A stretch of DNA of 64,000 bases from Allodiplogaster sudhausi (GCA_945643635.1 CALZFC010000060.1:2416501-2480500), one strand, 5' to 3'; shown: positions 11,383 to 23,379, counted from the stretch's first letter. Notes: generated from the sequence alone by a model not told the origin. Translations and numbers: made by a program.

Positions 11383-12250
11383 ACGATCGGCGCACCAGAG
11401 ATCGGTGAATATCCATCCAACCCTCTTGAGTCCAAGCAGGTCCGCATTCTCCCTCCTCCAGCAGTTCAACGGAGGAACCGTTTGCATTCTGGGGAGGTTC
11501 GTAGATAGCAGCGACAGTGGCTTTCACTCCAAGAGGGACTTCCAAGTGCTGTCCGTATCTGCAACACAAGTTCACTCCATTCATCCAACACTGCAGCAGC
11601 TCAAAAAAAGGAAAATACAAGCCTTTTCAATGAGGGCCGTAAAACTCGATGAATCCTACAACTAATTCACTGACTTTCCGATGAGGAAGCCCACTCGCTG
11701 ATAAGAACTGTTCCTCCAGATGTCGAGAAAGTCGTTGACAAGATCATTGTTCTCCATTGCGATGTTGTCCACGTGGCGATATTTCTTAAAAATAACATAA
11801 ATGAAGTGTTAAACTACGTATAAACTAGTATGCCACTGAACCTGTCGATTGAGTGTGATGGTGGGAGGCCGACACTTCGTGCAGACTCCCTGTGGATATG
11901 GCTTGTGTGCAGGGCATTTGAGATCCACGAGAAGGCGTACGTTTTCGAGTGGTTTGGTAAGTTGATTGCCCTTTCCACGACCTTCCATCAACTTCCTGAC
12001 GTATGCGTGGAAGGACATGTGCTTGATCTCCTTCTCCTTCAGGTATTCCTCATCGTATGGCTGTAAGAGCAATATCAAATCTAACCACAATAGAATGTAA
12101 TAAACAGACGTCGATGGGGAGGCAGTAAGAGCACTTCTGGCGAGTGTTATGGCGACAGCGCTGAGGGTCATGGGGCCGTAAGATCTGGCCATCTTGGGTG
12201 GCAAGGCGAACATCTACGTCGTCCAGCTTATCCTTCAATCGATCAGCTTG
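11383..12250 (-). pseudogene. npl-4: NPL4 (NPLOC4) homologue fragment with a frameshift
   Basis: NPL4 is the Cdc48/p97 cofactor in ubiquitin-dependent extraction. Exons 12250..12110, 12060..11842, 11784..11685 and 11558..about 11383 are present. Diagnostic stretches are [18 protein letters not shown], then [38 protein letters not shown] and TITLNRQ (the zinc-binding and core region). They are followed by [29 protein letters not shown] and [12 protein letters not shown] (MPN-like domain). One extra base in the GGAGGAGGGAG stretch (about 11,455) breaks the frame between ELLEEG and ENADLLGLK. The N-terminal UBX-like part and everything after WIFTDL are missing; the sequence beyond the last donor is repeat DNA. 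Confidence 0.8.
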
Positions 12251-13230
12251 CTGGTTACATGAAGTTGCCTCTTTCTCTCATTGCCTCTCCTTCTCTAATG
12301 GTTGCAAGAAATCGTATTCATGGCTTTTCTGTTAGCTCAGTACTATCAGTTCCAAGTATCACAGGTATATAATGTTTTCTCTCGGCCATCCCAAACACCC
12401 TTTCCCCTCTCCCTGGCCATTCTTTTCCTACCCCTCTCAACGTCCCAAGAGTACGTCGCTGTGCTCGCTCCTCTGCACGCCCTCTCCCGTGCATACAGCG
12501 ATCCACTTCTCGCTTTTCCGTCTTTGGTGGCAAGACGAAGTCAGGGCCTGGCTCCCCCTGAGTGGGGCGGGTGCAGTGGCTACTCTGCCTTTCCTTTCCT
12601 TTTCTTTCCTTTCCCTTCTCTTCCCCCTACCTTCCCCTTCTAAATTCTACTTTTCTATGTTTTCTCTCTTACCTTAATCTTTACTCTATCACAATCAGGA
12701 ACTTTTAATAATTACTGAATTTTGCTTCTCCAAGTGTCGTCACATTAATTTATTTTGATGTCGATAAATATATATAATCATATTCAGAATGCTTGAACAC
12801 GTAAATGTTCCGGGCACAAAACAGTCAAACCTGAGTAGCTGCTTGGAGAACCATGACGACGGAGAGGCACCCGTGATCGAAGAGCAACCGGTGAAACTAA
12901 CGAGCACCACCGGCAACACGGGTTGTAAGAAAGTGGAAACAATTACCAGTCTTCTATGGAGCTAGGAATTACGGAACATTTGAATGCTGTACATTCAGTG
13001 CGTCAGCATTTACTACTGTATCTTATAAAACGAGAAGTATTAGTCCAATGCGGTAGTTCGCTGGGTCACCACAGATATATTTGTATCCGTTCACACATTC
13101 TCTGTACATATGTAGTTTTCTGTCCATAATTCTGCCAGTGATATCAGTGATAGTGATATTTATATTTACCTTGTTACTCGTTCATATTTCCTTAAAGTGC
13201 ATGCAGTATAGAACATATTATCAACAAGGG
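12251..13230. other. Pyrimidine-rich and unassigned sequence
   Basis: Bases 12,370-12,690 are T/C-rich. An open stretch of 59 codons at about 12,788-12,967 (+) contains NHDDGEAPVIEEQPVKLTST and looks coding, but I do not recognise it. Nothing else is supported. Confidence 0.3.
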
Positions 13231-13289
13231 TTAATCACTTCTGCTGAAGCAGAGACATATCAGGAGTGTTGGGAAAGGAAGGAGAGATA

Positions 13290-13488
13290 ATTAAATGACA
13301 AATTTCAATTCTATTCGGCAGCGGAATCGAAAAATGGTTGGAATGAAGAAGAGGTTCAGAAGGAGATTGGCTTGTCAGCCGCGTCGGCAGTGTTGCGGAG
13401 AGAAGGATACTTGACCTTCTCTCTCTGGATGCGCTCTCTCCTCGCAGCGGAATCCTCCGACACAACAAAGTACGTCATCTGCTCTCCT
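13290..13488 (+). CDS. Unassigned exon-like open stretch
   Basis: One + strand frame reads NGWNEEEVQKEIGLSAAS, then LRREGYLTFSLWMRSLLAAE, ending near TTK at about 13,488. Composition and amphipathic spacing look like a genuine exon, but there are no matching flanking exons and no recognised family. It lies at the right edge of the block of gene fragments. Confidence 0.3.
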
Positions 13489-13520
13489 TTTCCCTCAAGA
13501 CACAATCTGATATTTTCTCG

Positions 13521-14250
13521 AACGTTTTCTTCCTCTCATGCCCAATCTCTGTCTCTTTTGACATTCTCTCTCACTTGCACACATTCTCTCTCTCTCACTC
13601 CGTTGTTCTGTTTTTTTTCCTCATACTGCCATCCAAGTGCGGTGACCCGGCTCTCTTATTAGGTATAATTTCCATTCAACTCAACTAAATCCGAGCCATT
13701 GATTCAATGCCTTGTAATTGACTCGATGACTTTGGCAGTCAGAGATATCAGAGCGTGTTCTAGAAACCACGAAAATGTTCTCTCTATAAGATGCTTGAAA
13801 ACACAGTGAGATCGCAGCCTTATGTTAATCCCCTTTCTGAACTCTCTCCCACTCTGTTCGTCCTTCGAACCCATGCAATGACCAGATTGATAAAGATCAT
13901 TTGCCTCATGGTCAATCCACCTCCACTCGCACCAAGTAATTCTTCGGGGCGAGTGAGACTCTTGACCGTCTGAGTGTGGAGAGACGACCCACTTCCTTCT
14001 ATTGTACGGGTTGGTGAGATGATAGCACACACCCGAGGGGAGAAAGACACCACCGACATACTATGGGATAACAAACTCGAGGTGCTGTGTGAAGATAACG
14101 TTCCCGACATGTAACACACTCCGACACTCTGACAGACAATCACCCAATCATTGCTTACCTCGGGCTGTATCCATCACATATGTACATATGCCATTTGCTT
14201 CAGTGTTGTCAGCCGGTGCTCCATCACAACATCAAAAAGGACATGACTAA
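13521..14250. repeat. Orphan P-array upstream block
   Basis: This is similar to 3,290-3,970 and 16,310-16,960, including TCATGCCCAATCTCTGTCTC and the GATGATA-ACACAC segment. It is probably the distal upstream region of P2, separated from P2 by the 7.7-kb insertion. Confidence 0.55.
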
Positions 14251-14612
14251 TGGGCAGCGGAAAGAAAGGAGGGCAGAGGACAGCCACCATCTTTTCATTC
14301 TCGGTTCACCCGACTGTCTCGCTGACATTTGAACCCTAAATCGTTGTGTTATTTAATATCTTATTTTAGCTAGTGCAATATTTTCTGTAGTAAATTTACT
14401 TTATGTACGATTCTTTCAGGCAATAATGACTCCCCCGTTACCAAATATGTAACAATAAACGCTTGCTGTCTGTCGGCAAAAACGACTTGTACATGCATAT
14501 AAACCAAATAAACAAACAAAATTGAATATGTGTCAAGAAAAGCGCATAATAAATATCATTTATTCATATGAGAAGGGAGCAAAAAGTGGTTGCCAATGAG
14601 GGGAAAGTTCAG

Positions 14613-16023
14613 TCATCCTCGAGCTGCCAGAAGGGAGGCGTAGTGATATGGAGCGGAAGAGGAGAGGACGGGGGCCGCGGCAGGAACGAAAGGGACCTCA
14701 GCTTTAGAGGCGGAAAGGGAGGCGCAGTAGGCATTGCACTCGGCGGAAGAGGGAGACACAGCCTGTAAGGGGGAAAGATGTCTGTACTTATCTCCCTCTC
14801 TCTCCCTTTCACTCTCTCGCTCTCGCTCTCTCTCTCTCACACTCTTTCTCTCTATCTCTTTCTATGTATTTTATGTGACGGAGAAATCCTCGCTGTTTTT
14901 TCTTTACCCTCATCTGAATCACTTTCTATCTCTATCTCTACTACTCTCTCTCTGTCCCAGTCTCTCTCACCATTCTCACCCTCGTCTTCCTCTGAAGGAG
15001 AGCAGCAATAGCTTGTCTCTTCCTGCGTCCATATCCTCCCCCGCACGGGCTGCAGCAGCACTGGGCGCAGACCGGCTGGATCGACTGAAAAGGATTTAAG
15101 TTAATAAATAATAGTTCAAGCCAACGATTAATTAATTCAAGCTTTGTTCTAAAATACAAAAGAGTTTAAAGAAGTTTGGAGATTTTAATGAATATTCATG
15201 AGAGACAGAACTTACGATTCCCTGCTGGCAGCAACCGCAGCAGCATTGTTGGCAGGGAGTGAGCAGAACCTGAGAATTAGAATTAAAATTATTAATTATC
15301 ATTATGCATAGTTCCAATAAAATGATTTCTAGAAATTTAAATAGATGATAAATTCCAGCTTCAATTCTAACAATAAGCAATCATGGTACGCCGTCTCTTC
15401 AAATGTAATTGTAGAAGCTCTAATTCCGGTCCACTAGTTCAAAAAGATGAATAATATAAAAAAATTAATTGCGGATGATTGCTCACCGATGGCGTGCCAC
15501 AATCACAGCCGCAACCGCCGCCGCCTCCACCGCAGCCGCCGCCTCCTCCCCCGCAGCAGCACGACTGCATCGGGGTCAGGACGATCTGAATATGACCCAT
15601 GTTTGCCAGGTTCACTAAAGTTTTTTCAAGATTTAACAAATCTATTACAATTAGTATCCTCCTTAATCTAGAAATCGCACCTTTGGCTGGCAACAGCAGC
15701 ACGGCTGGCAGCAGCAGCAACGCTTTGCGCGATCATCGGTCCCGTTCGTGGCAGCGACGGCGGTGGCGGCAGCGGGCGCCGCGGCCGCAGGATACGCGGA
15801 ATACGCAGCAGCAGGCGCTGCGTATCCCTCAGCCTTCACCGGAGGTACTCGTGTGAGGGGCGGGATTGCCTGAGAACATGTTTTCATGAAAAGTTTGCTA
15901 CATAATTATTATTTTAAAATTCATTCAATATCATTCACGTTGATACAATAAGAATAATGTTGCCAACGGTACCTGAACCAGGGCAGCAGAGCCCATGATC
16001 ACTAGGAATGTTGTGGCGGACAT
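14613..16023 (-). CDS. P3: secreted Cys-rich multi-exon precursor, paralogue 3
   Basis: The model is complement(14613..14762, 14980..15084, 15216..15269, 15487..15585, 15681..15869, 15973..16023), 215 aa. It has signal peptide MSATTFLVIMGSAALVQ, pro-region AIPPLTRVPPVKAEGY, RAKR before CCCCQPCCCC, a Gly/Cys exon, VLLTPCQQCCCGCCQQGI, CAQCCCNPCGGGYGRRKR, and a last exon with AECNAYCASL followed by a longer Val/Pro-rich tail. All introns are phase 0. The intron between exons 3 and 4 is slightly longer than in P1. It is apparently intact. Confidence 0.85.
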
Positions 16024-16099
16024 TAGCAGTACGGAAGACTGATGAACCTAAGAGCTTGACTTGAGCCTGGTTGATGTCTCCGGAGAAAGTACTGGGACT

Positions 16100-16107
16100 C
16101 TTTTATA
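16100..16107 (-). promoter_or_regulatory. TATA box of P3
   Basis: The minus strand reads TATAAAAG about 78 bp upstream of the ATG. Confidence 0.65.
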
Positions 16108-17210
16108 CGTGCCATGCCCGATGGAACAGCACACATTTCCACCCCTGCAGTGCCCTCAGGAAGTTCGGTTCATTGACAATCGGAGAGACTACTTTTTCTG
16201 ATTCGAGTGCAAACGGTCAGCATTCATGAATAAATAATGGACTTTACCATCTGCGCCACTTTTACCCCTCATCACTCTCACTCTACATACATACATGTCT
16301 GCCTCTCCAATTTTTTTTCCTCTCACGTCCAATCTCTTTCTCTATTGACTCTCTCTCTCTCTCTCTCACTGGTGCACATTTACTCTCCCTCTCTCACTCC
16401 ATTGTTCTGTTTTTTCTCTTCATACTGCTTGCCAAGTGCGGCGACCTGGTAACCTTTTTCCAGATTTTCATCCTCCTCTACCGGATCTACATCCGAGCCC
16501 TCGAGCCAAATCCAGTCGTCCAATATCAATCGACTTGTCATTAACTCGATGACTCTGGTAGTCAGAGATAGGCGAGATTGTTCCCGAAAACACGGGAAGA
16601 ACAACTTAGTCACCATCCTGAACAGATAGCCTTTATTTCCCGGTCTCCTGCCTCTGTTAGTCCTTCTGATCCATGCAATGACCCCATGGATATGGGTCGT
16701 TCGTTGGCTTGCCAAAGCAGGGCCACCCAGGAAGGCCATGCTGAATGTCTAATGGGAACGTGCAGAGTGTCGACCCACTTCCTACTCTCGTATGCAGAGT
16801 GATGATGATAACACACCGCGACATGCTAAAGGAGCAGTGCCCATCCATCGCTCAGCTCGAGTCTTATATACCATTTATTTCAAGTGTTGTCAGCCATTCT
16901 CATCCCTTTCATATGTCTGCATTGATGAAATGGAGCTGTCATTGAATATATTGTAACACATTTTAATAGGTTTATGAATAAATAAATAAAGAAAATGCTG
17001 CATCTGGTTAAGTGGGTGCAGCCGACTCGGGGCAAGCACTTGAGCAAGTATCATCAATTTTGTTTCGTTTACGCTATGTCCAGCCTTTAAAAAACACTTC
17101 CAAAATTAAATGTATATCAATGAAAGTACATAATAAATATTATTTATTTCAAATTAACGCAAAATATAGGCAGAGGAGGCAAGAAAAATGTATTAAGTGC
17201 AGAAGGAAAA

Positions 17211-18375
17211 TCAGCTCCGTACAGTAGAAAGGGAGGCGTAATGATAAGGAGAGGAAGGTGACTGGGTGGGGGTAGCGGCAGGAGCTGCCGCTTGGCAGTA
17301 GGCAGCGCAATCGGCAGCAGAAGGAGAGGCCTGTAAGGAAGAAAGATGTCTGTATTTCTGGCTCTTTCCTTCACCCTTTATCTCGATTTCACTTGATCTC
17401 CATCTCTCTCTAACTCTCGGTGTTTCCTTTTCCCTTCTCACCCTTGTCTTCCTCTGAAGGAGAGGAGCAATAGCTTGTCTCTTCCTTCGTCCATATCCGC
17501 CCCCGCACGGGTTGCAGCAGCTCTGGGCGCAAACTGGTTGGATCGACTGAAAAGGATCTCGATTCAAACTAATAATTAATGTATCAAGTTGACAATTAAT
17601 AAACTCAAAGCTTGTAGAATTATTTTTCAAATAATTCTAAGAAGATTTTAGATTTTATTGAATATTCATGAGAGACAGAACTTACAATTCCCTGCTGGCA
17701 GCAACCGCAGCAGCATTGCTGGCAGGGAGTGAGGAGAACCTGAGAATTTTTAATTAAGGTGATGGATTATCATTAAACATAGTTCCAATAATATGAGTTC
17801 TAGAAATATATAGAGGATAAATTACAGCATCTCCAAATTTAAGCTCGATAGATTGCTCACCGATGGCGTGCCACAACCACAGCCGCATCCGCCGCCGCCT
17901 CCACTGCAGCCGCCGCCTCCTCCCCCGCAACAGCACGACTGCATTGGGGTCAGGACGATCTGAATATGACACATGTTTGAAATGTTCATAAGATTAACAA
18001 ATCTATTACAATTATCCTTCTTAATCTAGAAAACGCACCTTTGGCTGGCAACAGCAGCACGGCTGGCAGCAGCAGCAACGCTTGGAGCGATCATCGAGGG
18101 TCCCGTTCGTGGCAGCGACGGCGGTGGCGGCAGCAGGCGCGGCAGCCACCGGATACGCGGAATACGCGGCCGCGGCTGGAGCGGCGGCTGGCGCAGCTGC
18201 AGCCGCGGGCACTCGTGTTAAGGGCGGGATTGCCTGAGGATGTGTGTCCGTTCCTAACGTCACTAATATCCTTTCATAAATTATTCAGTATGATTGACAC
18301 TGGTACAATGAGACATATTGCCACGAGTACCTGAACAAGGGCAGCACAGCCGAAGAAGATCATGAGGCCAGCCAT
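17211..18375 (-). CDS. P4: secreted Cys-rich multi-exon precursor, paralogue 4
   Basis: The model is complement(17211..17330, 17442..17546, 17686..17739, 17861..17959, 18039..18233, 18331..18375), 205 aa. Exon 1 is a different, shorter signal peptide (MAGLMIFFGCAALVQ), shared with P5 and P6 but not P1-P3. The pro-region is almost pure Ala/Pro; RSKR precedes CCCCQPCCCC. The Gly/Cys exon, the VLLTP exon and the CAQSCCNPCGGGYGRRKR exon follow. The last exon has ADCAAYCQAA. It is apparently intact. P1-P3 and P4-P6 are two subfamilies distinguished by exon 1. Confidence 0.85.
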
Positions 18376-18445
18376 TGTGAATTTACAACCAAGTGCAGAG
18401 GAAAGGAGAAACTGAGAAGCTGTGGCTGAATGATGTCTACTGGTC

Positions 18446-18453
18446 CTTTTATA
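18446..18453 (-). promoter_or_regulatory. TATA box of P4
   Basis: The minus strand reads TATAAAAG about 71 bp upstream of the ATG. Confidence 0.65.
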
Positions 18454-18559
18454 TGCCCTTGCCAGATGGAACAGCACACATTTCCACCCCCGCAGTGCCC
18501 TCAGGAAGTTCGGTTCGTTGACAATCGGAGACGCTTCTTTTTCCAATTCCAATGCAAAC

Positions 18560-19480
18560 GGTCATCATTCATGACTAAATAGTCTGTCTCCCTCCTTTCA
18601 ACTCTGTAGCTTGCTTGCCAAACTATGCCCTCTGCGCCTCTCCCAACATCTTCACCCTCACTCTGCATCTCTATGTACCTCTCCAACTTTTTCCTCTCAC
18701 GATCAATCTCTATTGACCCTCTCTCTCACTTGCACACATTCCCTCTTTCTCTCTCACTCTGCTGCTCTGTTTTTTCTTCATGTTTCAGTTACACACTTGT
18801 CAATAAGATCATGCGAATTGCAAGTAGCCCATATTATTGTCGCTAGGTTTACAATGTGAGCGCTGGGGTAAGTCTGCTCTCTCCTTGGTCTGCGTCGTGG
18901 TCATGTTATGAAGATTCGAGAGTCGTCTTCAGCAAGGTTCAAAGAATCGTGCCCATCCGAGGGTTATGTGCTTATTTGTGTCTTCTTTCGTTGCATTCGT
19001 CGTCGTTTTTCTTTGCTTCTTTCGTTTTAACTTGTTTTATAAACTTGTTAGTAACATTCCGCCGTTAACCGCATCTCACTCGGACCACGAACTTGGCCAT
19101 CCAGGCATACATTGATACTGCATGCTAGTGCGAGGACCTGGTCCATAAACAGACATAGCCACAATCAAGGGTTAACTCGCAAGGCCAATCTGAATGGTCA
19201 ATGGGATTGATTTGCGGAACTTGATTTAATTCCGAAGCTCTTGGTAGACTTTCTAGATCGTTGTAATATTTAATTTCTTCTTATAAATTTTAAACAGTTC
19301 AAATGGAATTTTTTTTCTTTTCATTTACGCTATTGCTGTTAAGAGACAGAACAGCGTTTTCGGGAGTAAATTGAGTAAATTTACATCCTCCCATTCTTTA
19401 AATAATAACTACTCCCGCTCCCTCTTTTCCAAATTGAATATGTTACTTCCAAAAATGAATTTCTGTCAATGGAAGAGCAT
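18560..19480. other. P4 upstream / P5 downstream spacer
   Basis: No gene is seen. It is pyrimidine-rich and then AT-rich sequence that is paralogous to 23,490-24,470 (upstream of P5). Confidence 0.5.
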
Positions 19481-19849
19481 AATAAAAATAATTTATTTCA
19501 TATTTACATACAATAAAGTCAGTAGAGAGAAAAAACATGTAGTAAGCGACAGAAGGACAATCAGGCCCGGGCAGCCGGAAGAGAGGCGTAATGATAAGGA
19601 ACGGAAGGTGACTGGGCGGGGGTAGCGGCTGGGGCTGCCGCTTGGGACGCGCAGTAGGCAGCGCAATCAGCAGGCGAGGGAGAGACGGCCTGTAATGGGG
19701 AAAGATGTATTTATGTATGTTTTTTTATATGCATTTGTAATCACTCTCTGGTTCTCTTCTTTTCCCTTTATCTCGATTTAATTTGATCTTTATCTACATC
19801 TCTCCCTCTAACTCTCGGTGTCTCCCTTTCCCTTCTCACCCTCGTCTTC

Positions 19850-21545
19850 GGCGCTAGGTCGTTTGAGAACCGCCGGATGAGAACACCCCGGATGAGAACT
19901 TTGGCCGGTCTGATGAGAACCGACCGCGATGAGAACCAAGCCGATGAGAACCGACCGTAATGAGAACCAAGCAAATGAGAACCGACCGCAATGAGAACCA
20001 AGCAGATGAGAACCAAGCAAATGAGAACCAAGCAGATGAGAACCGACCGTGAAAAGAATCGCCCCGCTGAGAGGGTATGTCCCGGATGAGATCTGAGCAG
20101 GAAATACCAATTTTAGCTTTCCCCCGGATGAGAACCGAGCGGGAAATATCGTTTCCGGGTATCTACCAGATGAGAACCGAGCGGGAAATTTCGTTTCCGG
20201 AAACGTACCGGATGAGAACCAAGCGGGAAAAGATATTTCGGATATGTCCCGGATGAGAACCAAGCGGGTAAAGTTGTTTTCGGGTATGTTCCGGATGAGA
20301 ACCGACCGGAAAAAGTCATTTCTGGGATTGTCCCGGATTAGAACCGAGCGGAAAAAGTCATTTCTCGGATTGTCCCGGATGCGAACCGAGCGGGTAAAGT
20401 TGTTTTCGGGTATGTCCTGCATGAGAACCGACCGGAAAAAGTCATTTCTCGGATTGTCCCGGATGAGAACCGAGCGGGTAAAGTTGTTTTCGGGTATATC
20501 CTGGATGAGAACCGACCGGAAAAAGTCATTTCTCGGATTGTCCCGGATGAGAACCGAGCGGGTAAAGTTGTTTTCGGGTATGTCCTGGATGAGAACCGAC
20601 CGGAAAAAGTCATTTCTGGGATTATCCCGGATGAGAACCGTGCGGGAAAAGTCATTTCTGGGATTGTCCCGGATGAGAACCGAGCGGGAAATTCCTTTTT
20701 GCGTCAACTCGGATGAGAACCGAGCGGAAAAAAGTATTTTTTATGTATTCAACACATTATAACTGACGATGAGCACTAAAAAGTATGTAAGTACAGTGGT
20801 ATTCGAATGATAAGTTTTCTGCTAATATGCATATGCCATAATTATAGTTTTGTCACATCAAGGAAATAAACGTATTTGCATAATTTATGATACAAAATTC
20901 AAAATAAAGACAATTCTTTTCTCCGGGAAAACAATACGAGCTGGATGCAGAGATGGCAAATCGCCCAAAAATTTTGGACCAGCCCGGCCTGTCGGGCCCA
21001 AGGTCTGGGCCGGCTCGGCCCGGACCATTTGAGGGCTCTAGATATTTGGACCCATTTGATTTTCAAAAATTCTGGTAAAACAAAAGTACGATAAGTTACA
21101 ATATATTCTTTATTCTCATACAAGATCTTACTTAATGGGATACAATTGCAATGGCTAATGGCCAATGCTACTTAAAATTCAGAATTTATTCATGCTCATG
21201 CTACGAACATTCATTTTAATGAGTAGAAGTAAAATGATTAGCGAAAAAACGAAATCATTTCGCATATCGAGCTCAAACGGGCTTGCGGGCCAGACCACAT
21301 TTTATGGACCTACCTCGGCAAGGCCCAGGGAAGTTGGGCGGGCCTGCTCTGTACGGGTTACCAATCACCACACAATTCCTTTCCTATCCTTATCGTTACT
21401 TTCCGTACCTTTACTTTTATCCTGTCCATGCCATGCCCAAAACCTTTTATTGGATCCTTTATTTAGAAGCACCTCACCAATCCGAACAGTCAATCCAATC
21501 TCAAGTCTCAGCACTCGCTGATGGGCGTGGTTACCAGACAGAGTG

Positions 21546-21599
<54 letters not shown>

Positions 21600-22415
21600 G
21601 GACATCGGCTATAGACGCCGATACAGGCCCGTGCAAGAAACATAATAGGGCGCATCTGTAGGGTAATTCAAAAGTGATATGATTTATGATGTGAAAAGAA
21701 TCAGCACGTTTTGTATTCCCAGAGAAAAGAATTTTCTTATTTTGAATTTTGTATCATAAATTATACAAATACGTTTTCTTCCTAGATGTGACAAAACAAT
21801 AATTATGGCATATGCATATTAGCAACAAACTTATCATTCGAACACCACTGTACTTACATACTTTTTAGTGTTATGATGTGTTGAATACATTTAAAAAAAA
21901 TACTTTTTTCCGCTCGGTTCTCATCCGGGACAATCCGAGAAATGACTTTTTCCGCTCGGTTCTCATCCGGGACAATCCCAGAAATGATTTTTTCCGGTCG
22001 TTTCTCATCCGGGACATACCCGAAAACAACTTTACCCGCTTGGTTCTCATCCGGGACATATCCGAAATATCTCTTCCCGCTTGGTTCTCATCCGGTACGT
22101 TTCCGGAAACGAAATTTCCCGCTCGGTTCTCATCTGGTAGATACCCGGAAACGATATTTCCCGCTCGGTTCTCATCCGGGGGAAATCTAAAATTGGTATT
22201 TCCTGCTCTGATCTCATCCGGGACATACCCTCTCAGCGGGGCGATTCTTTTCACGGTCATCTGCTTGGTTCTCATTTGCTTGGTTCTCATCTGCTGGGTT
22301 TTCATTGCGGTCGGTTCTCATCCGCTTGGTTCTCATTGCGGTCGGTTCTCATCAGACCGGCCAAAGTTCTCATCCGGGGTGGTCTCATCCGGCGGTTCTC
22401 AAACGACCTAGCGCC
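19850..22415. mobile_element. Foldback-type transposon with tandem-repeat arms, 2,566 bp
   Basis: The ends are exact inverted repeats starting GGCGCTAGGTCGTTTGAGAA. The flanks carry an 8-bp duplication, TCGTCTTC (19,842-19,849 and 22,416-22,423). Four sibling genes show the uninterrupted site with one copy. The left arm (about 19,850-20,750) holds many imperfect units of about 18-60 bp built on GGATGAGAACCGA and GGGAAA; the right arm (about 21,890-22,415) holds fewer, inverted. Inner arm sequence is also inverted (about 20,790-20,930 versus 21,720-21,860). The middle has no recognisable transposase, so it is non-autonomous. An 8-bp duplication fits hAT- or P-like mechanisms but does not prove them. 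Confidence 0.85.
21541..21598. repeat. (GA)n microsatellite
   Basis: A nearly uninterrupted GA dinucleotide run inside the spacer of the foldback element. Confidence 0.9.
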
Positions 22416-23371
22416 TCGTCTTCCTCTGAAGGAGAGCAGCAATAGCTTGTCTCTTCCTTCGTCCATATCCCCCACCGCACGAGTTGCAGCAGCATTGCTG
22501 GGCGCAGACCGGCTGGATCGACTGAACGGGGCGGTCAAGTCAAGTTTATAATTAATTTATTCAAAATTTTTTTCAAAATGGTCAAATACTTTAAGGGAGA
22601 TTTAAGATCTTACGAATATTCATCCGCGTCAGAACTTACGATTCCCTGTTGGCAGCAACCGCAGCAGCATTGCTGGCAGGGAGTCAGCAGAACCTTTGAA
22701 TTGTTATTTAATATTAATCATTAATCAGCGCAAGCTGTCTTACGGAAGGCGTGCCACAACCACAGCCGCATCCACCGCCGCCGCCGCAGCCGCCGCCTCC
22801 ACCACAGCAGCACGACTGCATCGGGGTCACGACGATCTGTGATTATTATCGATTTAACCTGTTTATTTACGATTTTTTGAGAATTTATTTACATATTTAT
22901 TAGTAATGTGATCCATCTGCACCTTTGGCGGGCAACAGCAGCACGGCTGGCAACAACAGCAACGCTTGGAGCGATCATCAACGGTCCTTTTCGAGGCAGC
23001 GACAGCGGTGGCGGCAGCGGGCGCCGCGGCCGCCGGATACGCTGAGTACGCGGTTGCAGCCGCGGCTGGAGCGGCGGCTGGCGCAGAATACGAGGCAGCA
23101 GCCGCGGCCGCTGGCAATCGTGTCAGAGGAGGAATTGCCTGACGAAATGATTTCCGTGACAACTTCACTCTCATACTTTCAAAATTATGCTGTATGATTG
23201 ACTCTGAGAAAAATAAGTATTAAAAAAGATCTTGCCATGATTACCTGAACAAGGGCAGCACAGCCAAAGAGGATCATGAGGCCAGCCATTGTGAATTGAC
23301 AACCAAGAGCAGAGGAAAGGTGAAGCTGAAAGGCTGCGATTGAATGATGTCTGCTGAACCCACCGGAAGCC

Positions 23372-23379
23372 CTTTTATA
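23372..23379 (-). promoter_or_regulatory. TATA box of P5
   Basis: The minus strand reads TATAAAAG about 83 bp upstream of the ATG, in the block shared with P6. Confidence 0.65.

Larger units (their letters stand above)
5776..13520. mobile_element. ~7.7-kb block of captured gene fragments inside the P array
   Basis: The upstream flank of P2 matches that of P1 up to about 5,775, then stops. The matching distal upstream sequence (TCTCATGCCCAATCTC) resumes at about 13,530. Between these points lie partial genes in mixed orientation: a HEAT-like fragment (-), MSP (+), TDP-43 (+), NPL4 (-) and an unassigned exon (+). None is complete. A short imperfect direct repeat, CACAAT..CTGATATT, occurs near both edges (about 5,771 and 13,501). 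Capture by a large transposon or a segmental insertion is inferred; no transposase or Helitron end is recognised. Exact borders are approximate. Confidence 0.5.
19561..23289 (-). pseudogene. P5: Cys-rich paralogue disrupted by a foldback transposon
   Basis: Exons 23289..23245, 23138..22923, 22836..22744, 22693..22640, 22521..22416 (exon 5, interrupted) and 19689..19561 correspond one-to-one to P4 and P6. The signal peptide MAGLMILFGCAALVQ, the RSKR site before CCCCQPCCCC, the Gly/Cys exon, the VLLTP exon and CAQQCCCNSCGGGYGRRKR are intact. The transposon at 19,850-22,415 lies within the last codons of exon 5, just before the splice donor. Reading from exon 5 into the element gives a stop after three codons, so exon 6 (ADCAAYCASQ) is separated by 2.57 kb. 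The exon 4 acceptor is AAAG rather than the TCAG of its paralogues. Confidence 0.8.

Noticed and set aside
12788..12967. 59-codon + strand open stretch as a missing N-terminal exon of NPL4
   Set aside because: It is on the opposite strand from NPL4 and its sequence does not resemble the NPL4 N-terminus.
19808..20707. 299-codon open frame on the minus strand
   Set aside because: It is the in-frame translation of the foldback element's tandem repeats; no domain, start context or splice signals.
19860..20740. Regular repeats resembling a CRISPR array
   Set aside because: Units vary in length and spacer-like parts are themselves repeated; the region is a transposon arm in a eukaryote.
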